This document shows positions 18,489-27,328 of a stretch of 39,285 nt of DNA, in pieces. Made by a program: the position numbers and the translations under genes. The stretch covers positions 1 to 39,285 of the forward strand of contig CANGMZ010000021.1 of assembly GCA_947454715.1 (NCBI GenBank). The letters are read 5' to 3'. The notes beneath the pieces are model-generated. The model was not told where the DNA came from, searched no databases, and worked only from the letters and a program-made list of their open reading frames with translations. This DNA comes from Chitinophagaceae bacterium (GTDB taxonomy: Bacteria > Bacteroidota > Bacteroidia > Chitinophagales > Chitinophagaceae). Numbering within the stretch: the first letter of the stretch is position 1; each line of letters opens with the position of its first letter.

Positions 18489-19174
18489 TAACTGCAATAG
18501 CAATTGATGATGAACCATTGGCTTTGGAGATCATAAAAACTTTTTGTGAAAAAGTTGATTACATATCTCTTAAACTTATGTTCACTTCTACAGTCGAAGC
18601 ACAAGAGTATTTAAAGAGTAACCCAACAGACCTGCTATTTCTTGACATAAATATGCCCGGAATAAGTGGGATAGACTTTTTTAAAGCTTATGGCCAAAAT
18701 TCAATGGTCATATTTACAACCGCATATAGCGAGTATGCAGTTGAAGGATTTAACATAAATGCAATTGATTATTTATTAAAACCATTCAAATTCAGCAGAT
18801 TTATGCAGGCGGTAGAAAAAGCAAAAGATCATCTTAGTCACGTTTCAAACACCGATGTAAGTTCTCAATATCTGTATATCAGAGCAGACTATAGTTTGCA
18901 AAAAATTGCATTCTCTGATATATTCTACATAGAGGGAATGGATAATTATGTGAAGTTGCACCTTATTGGCAAAAAACCTATACTGGTAAGAATGAGCATG
19001 AAAACAATGGTAGAAAAGCTACCTGAAGGCGATTTCATCAGAGTTCACAGATCATTTATAGTTTCCACGAAGCATATTACCTCAGTAAAACAAAAAAGTG
19101 TGTATTTAGAAAAATTAGAGATCCCAATCGGGTTAAATTATGCAGACAATGTTGCTACATTTTTTAGTGCATAA
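18485..19174 (+). CDS. LytTR-family response regulator
   Basis: The protein has 229 residues. The receiver domain (1-120) shows IAIDDEPLA with the acidic pair at 8-9, the phospho-acceptor Asp54 in LLFLDINMPG, the conserved Thr in FTTAYSEYA, and Lys in LLKPF. From about 130 there is a LytTR DNA-binding domain (IFYIEGMDNYVKLHL, RVHRSFIVSTKHI). It is the cognate partner of the LytS-like kinase, overlapping it by 4 bases. LytTR regulators bind paired direct repeats upstream of their targets. Plausible targets are the neighbouring dioxygenase-like gene and the exported protein 71 bases downstream, but no site was confirmed. Confidence 0.92.
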   Translation: MITAIAIDDEPLALEIIKTFCEKVDYISLKLMFTSTVEAQEYLKSNPTDLLFLDINMPGISGIDFFKAYGQNSMVIFTTAYSEYAVEGFNINAIDYLLKPFKFSRFMQAVEKAKDHLSHVSNTDVSSQYLYIRADYSLQKIAFSDIFYIEGMDNYVKLHLIGKKPILVRMSMKTMVEKLPEGDFIRVHRSFIVSTKHITSVKQKSVYLEKLEIPIGLNYADNVATFFSA

Positions 19175-19245
19175 TTAATAATTTTCTTATACACTATTTC
19201 TTAATTGTAACACTTTTACTATTTTAGTGGCTTAAACTATCTGCT

Positions 19246-20118
19246 GTGTATAAAAAGCTACTATTACTCTGTCTTTCTGTGTGTTTTGTGTCTGCAGACA
19301 TTCATGCTCAAAGTAATCTCTTCCGCTATTACAATAATTACAGAAACGCAAGTTCAAAGGCTAAAAAGCTCTACCAAAGAGACTATTTAGGTTATGGGAT
19401 TTGTGCTATGTCAATTGATGTAAAGCAACATTACACAGACATCAGGTATACAGACCCTGCAAACACTACAACAGTTTACTCAAGCCCTCCTGCAGATACT
19501 TTCATTCATACCAAATATGCAAGTTCATCTTCATCATGGAATTATACAGAAGGAACATTCTTCCCACTGGCTAAAACCGGTCGTGAAGGTCTTTTCGCAA
19601 TAGATTTTTCTACAAGTGTAAATATCACTCAATATAATATTGGCAAAATAGATTACTCATCTGCAACCGGCATTGTAGAAACAGGTGTCACTGAAACGTT
19701 TAACTTCCCTATTGCTTTGGTTTATAAGTCAGGCGGAGAGGTTAATTTGAATAAGAAAAGTAAATTTATGTTTACAATTGGTTGCGGTATTGCGCCATAT
19801 CTTTCAGCCTCTAAAATCATTACATTTGGTGATGCAACTTTCGGTGCTCGTCAATTCGCAATGGTTGAGATGGGCTACTTTGCAGGGTTAGCATGGAAAG
19901 TTAGAGCAGTAGTATATAGTGGCAATATGACACTTGTTGACAAACCGAATGCAGACATTTTCAACGCTACTAGCGGACACAGCGATGGCATTGGTAATTT
20001 AGATATTAAAGTCATTGGTAATGGCGGTGCATCACTTACTTTACTAGTAAATCCATTCTCATGGGATTGGAAAGGAACCGGAGACAACTACAGTTGGGAG
20101 AACAAAGGAAAACTATAA
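19246..20118 (+). CDS. Unknown exported protein
   Basis: I do not recognise this family. The 290-residue protein starts at GTG (the only reasonable start) with a signal peptide, MYKKLLLLCLSVCFVSADIHAQ. The mature part is rich in aromatic and small polar residues with alternating beta patterns (GLFAIDFSTSVNITQYNIG, FMFTIGCGIAPYLSASKI, ASLTLLVNPFSW), consistent with a beta-barrel or beta-sandwich envelope protein. It lacks a T9SS tail and a lipobox. It lies 71 bases after the LytTR gene, so it may be a target or partner of that system. It ends just before a bidirectional terminator. Confidence 0.55.
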   Translation: MYKKLLLLCLSVCFVSADIHAQSNLFRYYNNYRNASSKAKKLYQRDYLGYGICAMSIDVKQHYTDIRYTDPANTTTVYSSPPADTFIHTKYASSSSSWNYTEGTFFPLAKTGREGLFAIDFSTSVNITQYNIGKIDYSSATGIVETGVTETFNFPIALVYKSGGEVNLNKKSKFMFTIGCGIAPYLSASKIITFGDATFGARQFAMVEMGYFAGLAWKVRAVVYSGNMTLVDKPNADIFNATSGHSDGIGNLDIKVIGNGGASLTLLVNPFSWDWKGTGDNYSWENKGKL

Positions 20119-20142
20119 TCACAAACAAAATATTTTAAAAGT

Positions 20143-20170
20143 AAAAGGTGGTATTGTTATACCACCTTTT
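20143..20170. terminator. Bidirectional terminator between convergent genes
   Basis: AAAAGGTGGTAT-TGTT-ATACCACCTTTT is a perfect 12-base stem with a 4-base loop, A-rich on one side and T-rich on the other. It serves both the exported-protein gene and the GreA-like gene. The stop codon of the GreA-like gene lies in its loop, so one stem arm is coding. Confidence 0.88.
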
Positions 20171-20609
20171 CTATTTTCATATTCTTTCCATTAAGTACAA
20201 ATTCATCTCCCGCCATTTTCCCCATCATTTGTATCGCTATAGGAGCTTCAGGAGAAATCGCATAATAAGTAACACCATCGAGCGGTAGTTTACCCGCACC
20301 TATGGCAATATAATAACTTCCTCCTGATGTTATTACCAATGAACCGGGCTGTATAGTATCGCTTTTTACTGTTGGACTTACATTCTCCAGTGCCACTTTT
20401 AGCTTATACATATCTCCAAGTCGGGCAAGATTAAGCTCCACTTCCTGCTGCATCATCTCCCTTCCTACTTCAAATTTGTCGCCCGCACTGCTTTTTGTAT
20501 CATCGTTTGCTGCTTCCTGAGCTTCTGCGGCATTTTGTTTTATAATGGCTACTCTGCTTGCTATATAATCGTGACAGAGGAGATATAGTTTTTCTTTAAT
20601 AGCACTCAT
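20157..20609 (-). CDS. GreA/GreB C-terminal-domain-like protein
   Basis: The protein has 150 residues from ATG 20609 (a TTG 13 codons upstream is less likely because MSAIKEKL fits the family start). Residues 5-85 form an alpha-helical hairpin-like segment, and 90-150 match the GreA/GreB C-terminal fold (VKSDTIQPGSLVITSGGSYYIAIG, YYAISPEAPIAIQMMGK, GDEFVLNG). Relatives in Bacteroidota are often wrongly labelled 3-oxoacyl-ACP synthase. GreA-fold proteins bind the RNA polymerase secondary channel, but the acidic tip residues of true Gre factors are not obvious here, so transcript cleavage is unproven. The gene's last codons are inside the shared terminator hairpin. Confidence 0.75.
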   Translation of the reverse strand: MSAIKEKLYLLCHDYIASRVAIIKQNAAEAQEAANDDTKSSAGDKFEVGREMMQQEVELNLARLGDMYKLKVALENVSPTVKSDTIQPGSLVITSGGSYYIAIGAGKLPLDGVTYYAISPEAPIAIQMMGKMAGDEFVLNGKNMKIEKVV

Positions 20610-20731
20610 AATTATAGTCAGGTTAAATGTTTCATTATGGTAACACAATCATCTTACCACCAAAATAAAAGGAAGCAATATAAATAGATTTCCTGAGTTA
20701 CCTACGTTAAAATGAAGGGAATAATTTCTTT

Positions 20732-22012
20732 TTATACAGTCCACTCTATAATGCTGTTCACCCATTCTTGTCGATACGGGGTTTGCACCTTAATATAGTT
20801 ATCCGTATACCCTTCCATGATGCCGTTTTTGGGTGCTATTTCAAACAACACATTACGCTTTGCACCTCGGTTTTGTTCTGTAAAATAGCTCATCTTCTGA
20901 TAAGACAAATTGCGTAATGCTTTGTTGCGTTCATTTCTAATATGTATGGGCACTACCGGCTTCATATCTGCCGCAAGTGTATTATCTCTTTCAGAATATG
21001 TAAAAACATGTAGATAAGAGATGTCTATGTCATGTAGAAAATCAAATGTCTCTTTAAAGTATTCATCAGTTTCACCCGGGAAACCAACAATTACATCAAC
21101 GCCAATACAGCAATGCGGCATAAACTTCTTAATTTCGGCTACCCTCTCAGCATATAAGTCTCTGCGATAGCGCCTGCGCATAAGCCCCAATATAGTATCA
21201 CTCCCACTCTGCAGTGGAATATGAAAATGTGGCATAAACTTACGCGAACCAGCCACAAATGATATAATGTCATTGTTAAGCAGATTCGGCTCTATGCTGG
21301 AAATACGAATACGATCAATGCCATCATGTGCATCCATCGCCTGTACCAAATCAAAGAATGTTGTTTCCTTTGTTTTCCCACCATCATAGCCTTTACCAAA
21401 GTCACCCAGATTTATGCCGGTAAGTACAATTTCTTTTGTTCCGCCAGCCGCTAATTCGGTCATGTTGTTGAGTACTCCTTCAATACTATCGCTACGGCTA
21501 TGGCCACGAGCCAATGGTATGGTGCAAAAACTACAATTGTAATCACAGCCATCTTGCACCTTCAAAAAAGCACGAGTTCTATCAGCATGAGAGTAGGAAC
21601 TATTAAACCCCTCCACTTCTTCAATATCGCAAGAGCAAATTTTCGCACCGCCATTGTCAGCAGCGCCCTTTGTTAACTCACTTAAATGATGGACAAGATT
21701 GAATTTTTCAGCAGCACCCAATACAAGATCTACACCTTCTATCTGCGCAATTTCTTTGGGCTTCAATTGTGCATAGCAGCCGGTAATAACAACAAATGCC
21801 TCAGGTGCTCTACGTTGAATGCCTCTTACAATATAGCGACACTCCTTATCTGCATTGTCTGTTACAGAGCAAGTATTAATTACATACACATCTGCCTGCT
21901 CATTAAAATCCTTCTTCACAAAGCCATCAGCTTCCAGAGTCCGGCTTAGCGTCGAGGTCTCTGAATAATTGAGCTTACAACCCAGTGTATGAAATGCTAC
22001 TGATTTACTCAT
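20732..22012 (-). CDS. mtaB: tRNA t6A37 methylthiotransferase MtaB
   Basis: This 426-residue radical-SAM enzyme has an N-terminal UPF0004 domain with three cluster cysteines (TLGCKLNYSET, NTCSVTDNADKE, TGCYAQ). A radical-SAM core with CDYNCSFCTIP follows, plus GEIVLTGINLGD-like and FPGETDEYF motifs, then a short TRAM-like end. The KLNYSE variant and total length distinguish MtaB from MiaB and RimO. MtaB converts t6A to ms2t6A at position 37 of tRNAs reading ANN codons, which ties it to the YciO/Sua5-like gene nearby. The gene stands apart, with 83 bases to the GreA-like gene's upstream side. Confidence 0.9.
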   Translation of the reverse strand: MSKSVAFHTLGCKLNYSETSTLSRTLEADGFVKKDFNEQADVYVINTCSVTDNADKECRYIVRGIQRRAPEAFVVITGCYAQLKPKEIAQIEGVDLVLGAAEKFNLVHHLSELTKGAADNGGAKICSCDIEEVEGFNSSYSHADRTRAFLKVQDGCDYNCSFCTIPLARGHSRSDSIEGVLNNMTELAAGGTKEIVLTGINLGDFGKGYDGGKTKETTFFDLVQAMDAHDGIDRIRISSIEPNLLNNDIISFVAGSRKFMPHFHIPLQSGSDTILGLMRRRYRRDLYAERVAEIKKFMPHCCIGVDVIVGFPGETDEYFKETFDFLHDIDISYLHVFTYSERDNTLAADMKPVVPIHIRNERNKALRNLSYQKMSYFTEQNRGAKRNVLFEIAPKNGIMEGYTDNYIKVQTPYRQEWVNSIIEWTV

Positions 22013-22143
22013 GTAATAATTTAAAAGATTGCAAAATTAGTGATAAATAGGCTATCTATACTCAGTTTTACCGGGCATAGTACTAAATATCAATAATTAT
22101 GCTGAGAATGATTGCAGAATAAAGTCATATAACATCTGTATTC

Positions 22144-25059
22144 TTACTGCATACCTCCGGGGGGAGGTCCACCAAAACCGCCACGACCACCCGGTCCGCC
22201 AGGGCCAAAACCTCCGGGACCATGCATTCTCTCAGGGCCATCTTCCAATGTTGGCATCTGACCTTTAAAATTTCGGATGGTGTATGTCAACTGGAACATA
22301 AAGTTTTGCTTGAGAGCGTTAGAAATATTGTTTTCTACATAAGTACCTGTCACAGTGCGGTTAATGCTCTTATTTTGATTAAGTATGTCAAACGCCGATA
22401 TCCGTGCTTCCAAAGCTTTGTTTTTCAGCAACTTATACCCCATATAGGCATTCCAAAGGAAAAAACTCTGATCTCCCGTGCCACTAAACGCTGCGTAATA
22501 GTTGTGTGTAAGGTTTGTATTAAATACCAAATTCTTCTTAAATATGTAATTGATTTTAAAGGATGTTGTCTGACTATAATACTTGCTATTCGTTTGAGAC
22601 GCTAACGTATTGTAGACAAAATTGTAATTACCGGTATAAGAAAGTGTAAAGTCCAGATCGGAACTGATATTACTGCTTAATACAACACCTGCAGATGGTA
22701 TATAATTATCTGCATTGTTGACTACATTGTTAATCAGACCCGGAGTGCGAGTGTAATTCAATCCTCCGTTAAAATTCAAATTACTTTTAATAACTCCAAC
22801 CGGCAAGCTATATGTTAAAAATGCTCTTTCATTAAAATATCCATTTAGATTTACCGGTAATGTCAACTGGCTCCCACTCTTGATAAGTATAGAATCACGC
22901 ATGTGCGCATCTTTATACATCATATCTCTATGCGGCTGTATCGTAGCATTGGCTATATAATTATTAATATAGTTTGCATAAATATTAACAAAGAAATTTC
23001 GTGATGTCTTAGACTTTGTTTGTCCGTAACGCAATATCAATGTGTGTTCATAGTCTTGTTGCAGATCAGGGTTGCCATTTTTAAGTAACAATGGGTTACT
23101 AACATCAACCACACTTTGTAACTGAGTAACAGATGGTGCTACAGTATTGGTGCGGTACATAATACGTAAATTACGACCATCACTGTATCTATAATTATAC
23201 ATTGCTGTAGGTAAAATACTGGCAAAATTTCTATTTACAGTAAACGTATACGGAAATGTTTGTTCACCACTGAGCGATGCATATTGCATATTAGCACCAA
23301 ATGAGAATGTCATTTTACGATCTCCGACTCTATAACTCAAACCACCATTTTGTGTGATATATGTTGTTTTGTATTTATTAGATAATGCAGTGTCAAAAGT
23401 GGTGTACTCATTTGTAGTAGCATTCTTATCATGCGTTTCTTTATCAGAACTACTGTTTGACCAAGAAGGATTGTAAGAAAGCATCAGCTGACCTTTTTTG
23501 CCAACTGGCTCAGTATAGGTAACATTTGGCGAAACTGTATAACCGTTATTATAGATTGTGCTATGCTGATCAAATTTCGTAGCTACAGAATCATGAGTAG
23601 TGATATTAAAATAAGTATTGTCAGAATTGTAGATGCTTGTTCCTTTCTTGTCATTAAGTGTAGTGTTTACATTTAATGAAATGGTACGACGTTGCTTTTT
23701 GAATTTGTGTTGAATCAAAAGGTTATCAGTTGAGCTATAACCATTATTGTCAGCACTGTTGTAGTTACGTGTTCTGGACAATGGCATCTCTGCTGTATCA
23801 CTCAATGCGCGTTGTGTAGTACTATTATTATTACTCTGAAAGCTAACACCTGGGGTAAAAATAACAGAGTTGAATGAGTCAATTGTATATTCAAATCTCA
23901 TATTCACTCTATGATTGGTATTGCGAACATCTGCGGTGTCTAACTCATTGTAAGTACTATTTGTGTTGTAGATACGGTCTATTTCAGAGTTATTGACATT
24001 ATCGGTACCGTTAAAGAAGTAACTACCACTCACTTTTAGTTTCTTACCCCAGTTGTCACTGTAGTTAAAACCTGCAGAATTAGTTGATGTAATGCCATTT
24101 TGTTGACCTACAAAAAAGTTACTTGCCGAATTTCCGCCGCCACCAAAACTACCACGACCGCCGCCGCCACCTCTGTTATTACCACTACCACTGCTTACCC
24201 CTAATAAATCTTGTGGACTAAAATTCTGTAGATTAATATTATTCGATAATCCGATAAGGGTTATACGCCTGTCACCATGAAAGAAATTGACATTACCACC
24301 CGCAGAATAGGTATTCTCAGTACCAACACCTGCATATAGTTTACCGAATACACCTTCGCGCTTGCTACCTTTCGTGACTATATTCATCGTTTTTTGAGAA
24401 TTACCGTCATCAAAACCTGTGAAAGATGATTGATCACTCAACTTATCAAACACTTGAATTTTATCTATAATTTCAGCTGGCAGGTTTTTTAACGCCAATG
24501 TAGGGTCGTTTCCAAAAAATGGTTTACCGTCTACGTAAACTTGTTGAAGTGATTCCCCATTCACTTTCACACCATTGGCATCAGATGTTACACCAGGCAT
24601 CTTGGTTACCAAGTCTTCGGCAGTTGCATCTGGATGGGTTTTATAAGCATCAGCATTAAATTGAGAAGTATCGCCCAATTGTGTACCACGAATCTGTTTA
24701 TCTTTTACCGTAACCCCTTTTAATTCTTTGGCAGATGAAGACAACTTTATTATTCCTAATGACTTATCACTTGTTGTAATTGTTACGATTTGGCTAACAA
24801 CCCTATAACCCAAATAGTTAAACCTAACAATATAAGAGCCTGATAAAACGGAAACAGAGAAATTACCATCAATATCTGAAACGCTACCGGTTTTTATATT
24901 ACTGTCAGTAGTGCTGTTTACACTTATTGAAACACCAACCAGACTTGAAGTATCCGTAGCATCAACAATGCGACCGGTGAGGTTGTGCTGTGCAATTGAT
25001 TGAAAGGAAATGCAAAATAAACCAAATATTAATGCCAGTATTCGAGATCTCATTATCAT
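22144..25059 (-). CDS. Outer membrane beta-barrel receptor (CarboxypepD-reg-like plus OMP_b-brl), Gly-rich
   Basis: The 971-residue protein has a signal peptide (to about SIAQ, residue 23) and a CarboxypepD_reg-like domain at about 25-110 (LTGRIVDATDTSSLVGVSI). A TonB plug follows at about 115-230 (ATAEDLVTKMPGV, LQQVYVDGKPFFGNDPTLAL, IDKIQVFDKLSDQ), then a large barrel of the OMP_b-brl_3 type. A Gly-rich loop (about 287-312) sits soon after the plug, and the last ~30 residues form a Gly/Pro-rich tail after the final strand, both unusual for receptors. The VYVDGKPFFG plug motif fits an uncharacterised Bacteroidota receptor family. The substrate is unknown and no SusD-like partner is adjacent, so it is not a classic SusCD pair. 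Confidence 0.85.
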   Translation of the reverse strand: MIMRSRILALIFGLFCISFQSIAQHNLTGRIVDATDTSSLVGVSISVNSTTDSNIKTGSVSDIDGNFSVSVLSGSYIVRFNYLGYRVVSQIVTITTSDKSLGIIKLSSSAKELKGVTVKDKQIRGTQLGDTSQFNADAYKTHPDATAEDLVTKMPGVTSDANGVKVNGESLQQVYVDGKPFFGNDPTLALKNLPAEIIDKIQVFDKLSDQSSFTGFDDGNSQKTMNIVTKGSKREGVFGKLYAGVGTENTYSAGGNVNFFHGDRRITLIGLSNNINLQNFSPQDLLGVSSGSGNNRGGGGGRGSFGGGGNSASNFFVGQQNGITSTNSAGFNYSDNWGKKLKVSGSYFFNGTDNVNNSEIDRIYNTNSTYNELDTADVRNTNHRVNMRFEYTIDSFNSVIFTPGVSFQSNNNSTTQRALSDTAEMPLSRTRNYNSADNNGYSSTDNLLIQHKFKKQRRTISLNVNTTLNDKKGTSIYNSDNTYFNITTHDSVATKFDQHSTIYNNGYTVSPNVTYTEPVGKKGQLMLSYNPSWSNSSSDKETHDKNATTNEYTTFDTALSNKYKTTYITQNGGLSYRVGDRKMTFSFGANMQYASLSGEQTFPYTFTVNRNFASILPTAMYNYRYSDGRNLRIMYRTNTVAPSVTQLQSVVDVSNPLLLKNGNPDLQQDYEHTLILRYGQTKSKTSRNFFVNIYANYINNYIANATIQPHRDMMYKDAHMRDSILIKSGSQLTLPVNLNGYFNERAFLTYSLPVGVIKSNLNFNGGLNYTRTPGLINNVVNNADNYIPSAGVVLSSNISSDLDFTLSYTGNYNFVYNTLASQTNSKYYSQTTSFKINYIFKKNLVFNTNLTHNYYAAFSGTGDQSFFLWNAYMGYKLLKNKALEARISAFDILNQNKSINRTVTGTYVENNISNALKQNFMFQLTYTIRNFKGQMPTLEDGPERMHGPGGFGPGGPGGRGGFGGPPPGGMQ

Positions 25060-25096
25060 TGATATTAAACGGAATGGGACAGCAAATTACATAAAA

Positions 25097-25113
25097 GGTT
25101 TAACTACTTAACC
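25097..25113 (-). terminator. Possible weak terminator of the carotenoid operon
   Basis: On the minus strand GGTTAA-GTAG-TTAAACC pairs with one bulged A and is followed by TTTT, 8 bases past the crtYcd stop. The stem is short and AT-rich. Confidence 0.35.
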
Positions 25114-25120
25114 CCATTAA

Positions 25121-25843
25121 TTATATATCATCTGTATGAGGCTGATTTACCTTAATATTTGCCTTTTGCTTAAGATATTCAAATCCGGTAACGTTCATCA
25201 ATAATAAAAGCATACCATAAAATGTATCTTCTATTGGAATTGTAAACATACGAATGCCAAGATTGTGATGGTTATTATACATTACGACTGTCCTGCCAAT
25301 AATGCTACCTGTGAGAATGCCATTAGATATAAAAAATGGTATCAGTATTAGCATGAAACAAAAAAAGAATGCTGGCAAATATGCTACCTTTTTATATGAT
25401 AGAATTACCAGGAATGCAGCCAATAAGAGAAAAGTAACCGATGTGTACAGGTGGCTTAAATGCAACAGAGCCGTAATCGCTAAAATTGAAACGAACAACC
25501 ATTTAAATATTATTGGTCGATTTGTGGATGCAGAAAATGTAAAGAACAGGTTCAGACAGTGATAAGTGAAGGTGCATGCATAAGGAATACAAATAAAGAA
25601 AAAGTATTCCTCTAAAGGCAAGCCAAACAAATATATGCCAATAACATATTTAGGGTTAAAGCTCCAAACACCTAAATAGGTGAACAAAACATCCCATGCA
25701 ACAAAAAACAAACCTGTAAGCAGGCACGGCAATACAAAGTAGCGCCATTGACTAATAAAGTTAAATCGTGGTACGAAAGAGAATATGAACGGAAAGACGA
25801 TACAAAAAAAATCGACCAACAGATATGTATATTGCTCAGGCAT
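25121..25843 (-). CDS. crtYcd: Lycopene beta-cyclase, fused CrtYc-CrtYd type
   Basis: This 240-residue integral membrane protein has about six to seven helices and two lycopene-cyclase domains in tandem. The first has the motif FGLPLEEYFFFICIPY (about residues 75-90); the second has FTIPIEDTFYGMLLLL (about 202-217). These acidic motifs define the CrtYcd/CarR family, which cyclises both ends of lycopene to beta-carotene. The flavobacterial enzyme is likewise a fusion of the actinobacterial heterodimer subunits. I chose ATG 25843 over a GTG two codons upstream; its start overlaps the crtZ stop by 8 bases (ATGCCTGA). It is the last gene of the carotenoid operon. Confidence 0.9.
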   Translation of the reverse strand: MPEQYTYLLVDFFCIVFPFIFSFVPRFNFISQWRYFVLPCLLTGLFFVAWDVLFTYLGVWSFNPKYVIGIYLFGLPLEEYFFFICIPYACTFTYHCLNLFFTFSASTNRPIIFKWLFVSILAITALLHLSHLYTSVTFLLLAAFLVILSYKKVAYLPAFFFCFMLILIPFFISNGILTGSIIGRTVVMYNNHHNLGIRMFTIPIEDTFYGMLLLLMNVTGFEYLKQKANIKVNQPHTDDI

Positions 25844-26309
25844 TAGCACTATTTCTTTTCATTGCCTCAACAAAATACTTCATAGGCACCCAAAGCATAC
25901 CAAAACATTCGCCATCCTCCTTGCCTAAATGCTTATGATGCATTTTGTGCGCTCTACGAATAGCTCTGAAATATACATTATCTGTGTTTCTAAATATTTT
26001 GAAACGCTGGTGAATGAAAATATCATGGACCATAAAATAAGCAAACCCATAAATAGTAATTCCCGTTCCAATAAACATTAACCAATGCAATGGCTCATAA
26101 AATGTGCCGATTGCCAGTGAAATAATACCGGGAACTGCAAAAATGACAAAAAAGTAATCATTTTTTTCAAAAAATGATGTTGGGTTCTTTTTGTGATGGT
26201 CTTCGTGGAGATTCCAAAAAATACCATGCATTACAAATTTATGCGTTAACCAAGCCACACCTTCCATACCAACAAAAGTTGCTAATACAATTAGTATATT
26301 ATATAACAT
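25836..26309 (-). CDS. crtZ: Beta-carotene hydroxylase CrtZ
   Basis: This 157-residue membrane di-iron hydroxylase of the fatty-acid-hydroxylase superfamily has the full set of histidine boxes: HKFVMHG at about 23-29, HEDHHK at about 35-40, HDIFIHQRF at about 94-102, and HKMHHKH at about 121-127. It adds 3-hydroxyl groups to the beta-rings, converting beta-carotene to zeaxanthin. Four hydrophobic segments fit the known topology. No ketolase (crtW) or 2-hydroxylase is in the operon, so zeaxanthin is the likely end product of the genes seen here. The gene starts 11 bases after the SRPBCC gene and overlaps crtYcd. Confidence 0.93.
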   Translation of the reverse strand: MLYNILIVLATFVGMEGVAWLTHKFVMHGIFWNLHEDHHKKNPTSFFEKNDYFFVIFAVPGIISLAIGTFYEPLHWLMFIGTGITIYGFAYFMVHDIFIHQRFKIFRNTDNVYFRAIRRAHKMHHKHLGKEDGECFGMLWVPMKYFVEAMKRNSANA

Positions 26310-26320
26310 ACATCAATTCT

Positions 26321-26779
26321 TTACTTAAAAAATTTCTTCAATGTCTCTGCTCTGAAATCAAAAATATCATGCAAGCGCTTCTTTACCATGATTGCGTGAG
26401 CAATTTGACCAAGAATACCCAACGGTATTGCATACCTTACTTCATCTGTCATCATAACACCACCATCAGTTTCTATAAATGTGTGCGTGTGCTCCCAAAG
26501 TGCATAAGGACCTTTAAGTTGCATATCTACAAACTTATATGGTGGTTCTACAGCACCAATTTCTGTAATCCATTTCATTTTAATACCTAATAGTGGAGCT
26601 ACTCGGTATTCAATATGCATTCCTTTATATATACCACCTTCATCGAGTTTCGAAACAATTGTGAAACCCATATCCTCCGGCGTTATCTTAGCCAAATTTG
26701 CCGGTGTAGAAAAGAAATCCCACGCAGCCTTTAGCGTAATAGGCAAAAACTGTTCCCTGTAAAGTGTATATACTTTCAT
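26321..26779 (-). CDS. SRPBCC (START-like) ligand-binding protein in the carotenoid operon
   Basis: The protein has 152 residues with the SRPBCC/polyketide-cyclase fold: the opening strand YREQFLPITLKAAWDFFSTPANLAKITP, a central segment GIYKGMHIEYRVAPLLGIKMKW, the GPYALWEHTHTF strand, and a long C-terminal helix (LHDIFDFRAETLKKFF). Such proteins have a deep hydrophobic cavity for lipids. Its place between idi and crtZ, with 12- and 11-base gaps, suggests it binds or hands on a carotenoid or isoprenoid intermediate, or stabilises an enzyme. No catalytic residues are apparent and no specific function is established. Other annotators may call such proteins cell-division inhibitors, which I do not support. 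Confidence 0.85.
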   Translation of the reverse strand: MKVYTLYREQFLPITLKAAWDFFSTPANLAKITPEDMGFTIVSKLDEGGIYKGMHIEYRVAPLLGIKMKWITEIGAVEPPYKFVDMQLKGPYALWEHTHTFIETDGGVMMTDEVRYAIPLGILGQIAHAIMVKKRLHDIFDFRAETLKKFFK

Positions 26780-26791
26780 ATCTAGTAATCT

Positions 26792-27325
26792 TTACCCTTT
26801 GAAAAGCTCAAAGAAGTATTTATCATAACATATTTTAAACCATTCTGTAAAGTTTTCAGGATTGGTTTGCAGTTCTTTATCAAGCATATCTACACTAATG
26901 TATCTATATGCTTCTACCTCATCTGCATCGGGTTTTGGCTTTCCATCAGCAATGCCGGTAAACACATGGTCGAATTCATGCTCAGTCAAACCGTTGTCTA
27001 ACTTCGCATTATATACAAATGTGAATGCCTTATGTAAAGGGCAAGACAATTGCATTTCTTCCATTAATCTGCGGTTTGCGGCCTGCTTTACATACTCTCC
27101 TTGTCGCGGGTGCGTGCAACAAGTATTTGTCCAAAGTCCGGGTGAATGATATTTACCGGCTGCACGCTTTTGCAGTAGCAATTCTTTTTTAGAATTAAAT
27201 ATGAAAACAGAAACAGCTCTATGCAATTTCCCTTCCTTGTGGGCTTGCAATTTTTCCATTGTTCCTATCTCATTGTCCTGTTCATCAACCAATATCACCA
27301 ATTCTTGATCCAAAGCTTCATTCAT
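26792..27325 (-). CDS. idi: Isopentenyl-diphosphate delta-isomerase, type 1
   Basis: This 177-residue Nudix-fold isomerase has the catalytic Cys in LWTNTCCTHPR (about residue 69), the Nudix-like helix with acidic residues (ANRRLMEEM), and the catalytic-Glu motif TEHEFDHVF (about 114-122). It interconverts IPP and DMAPP using Mg2+ or Mn2+ and Zn2+. Its position between crtB and the SRPBCC gene, 3 bases after crtB, shows that DMAPP supply is co-regulated with carotenoid synthesis. The N-terminal ILVDEQDNEIGTMEK and the length are normal for the family. Confidence 0.94.
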   Translation of the reverse strand: MNEALDQELVILVDEQDNEIGTMEKLQAHKEGKLHRAVSVFIFNSKKELLLQKRAAGKYHSPGLWTNTCCTHPRQGEYVKQAANRRLMEEMQLSCPLHKAFTFVYNAKLDNGLTEHEFDHVFTGIADGKPKPDADEVEAYRYISVDMLDKELQTNPENFTEWFKICYDKYFFELFKG

Positions 27326-27328
27326 AAT

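Noticed and set aside
22144..25059. SusC-like nutrient receptor of a polysaccharide utilisation locus
   Set aside because: No SusD-like gene or glycoside hydrolase is adjacent, and the plug and barrel resemble the OMP_b-brl group rather than SusC.
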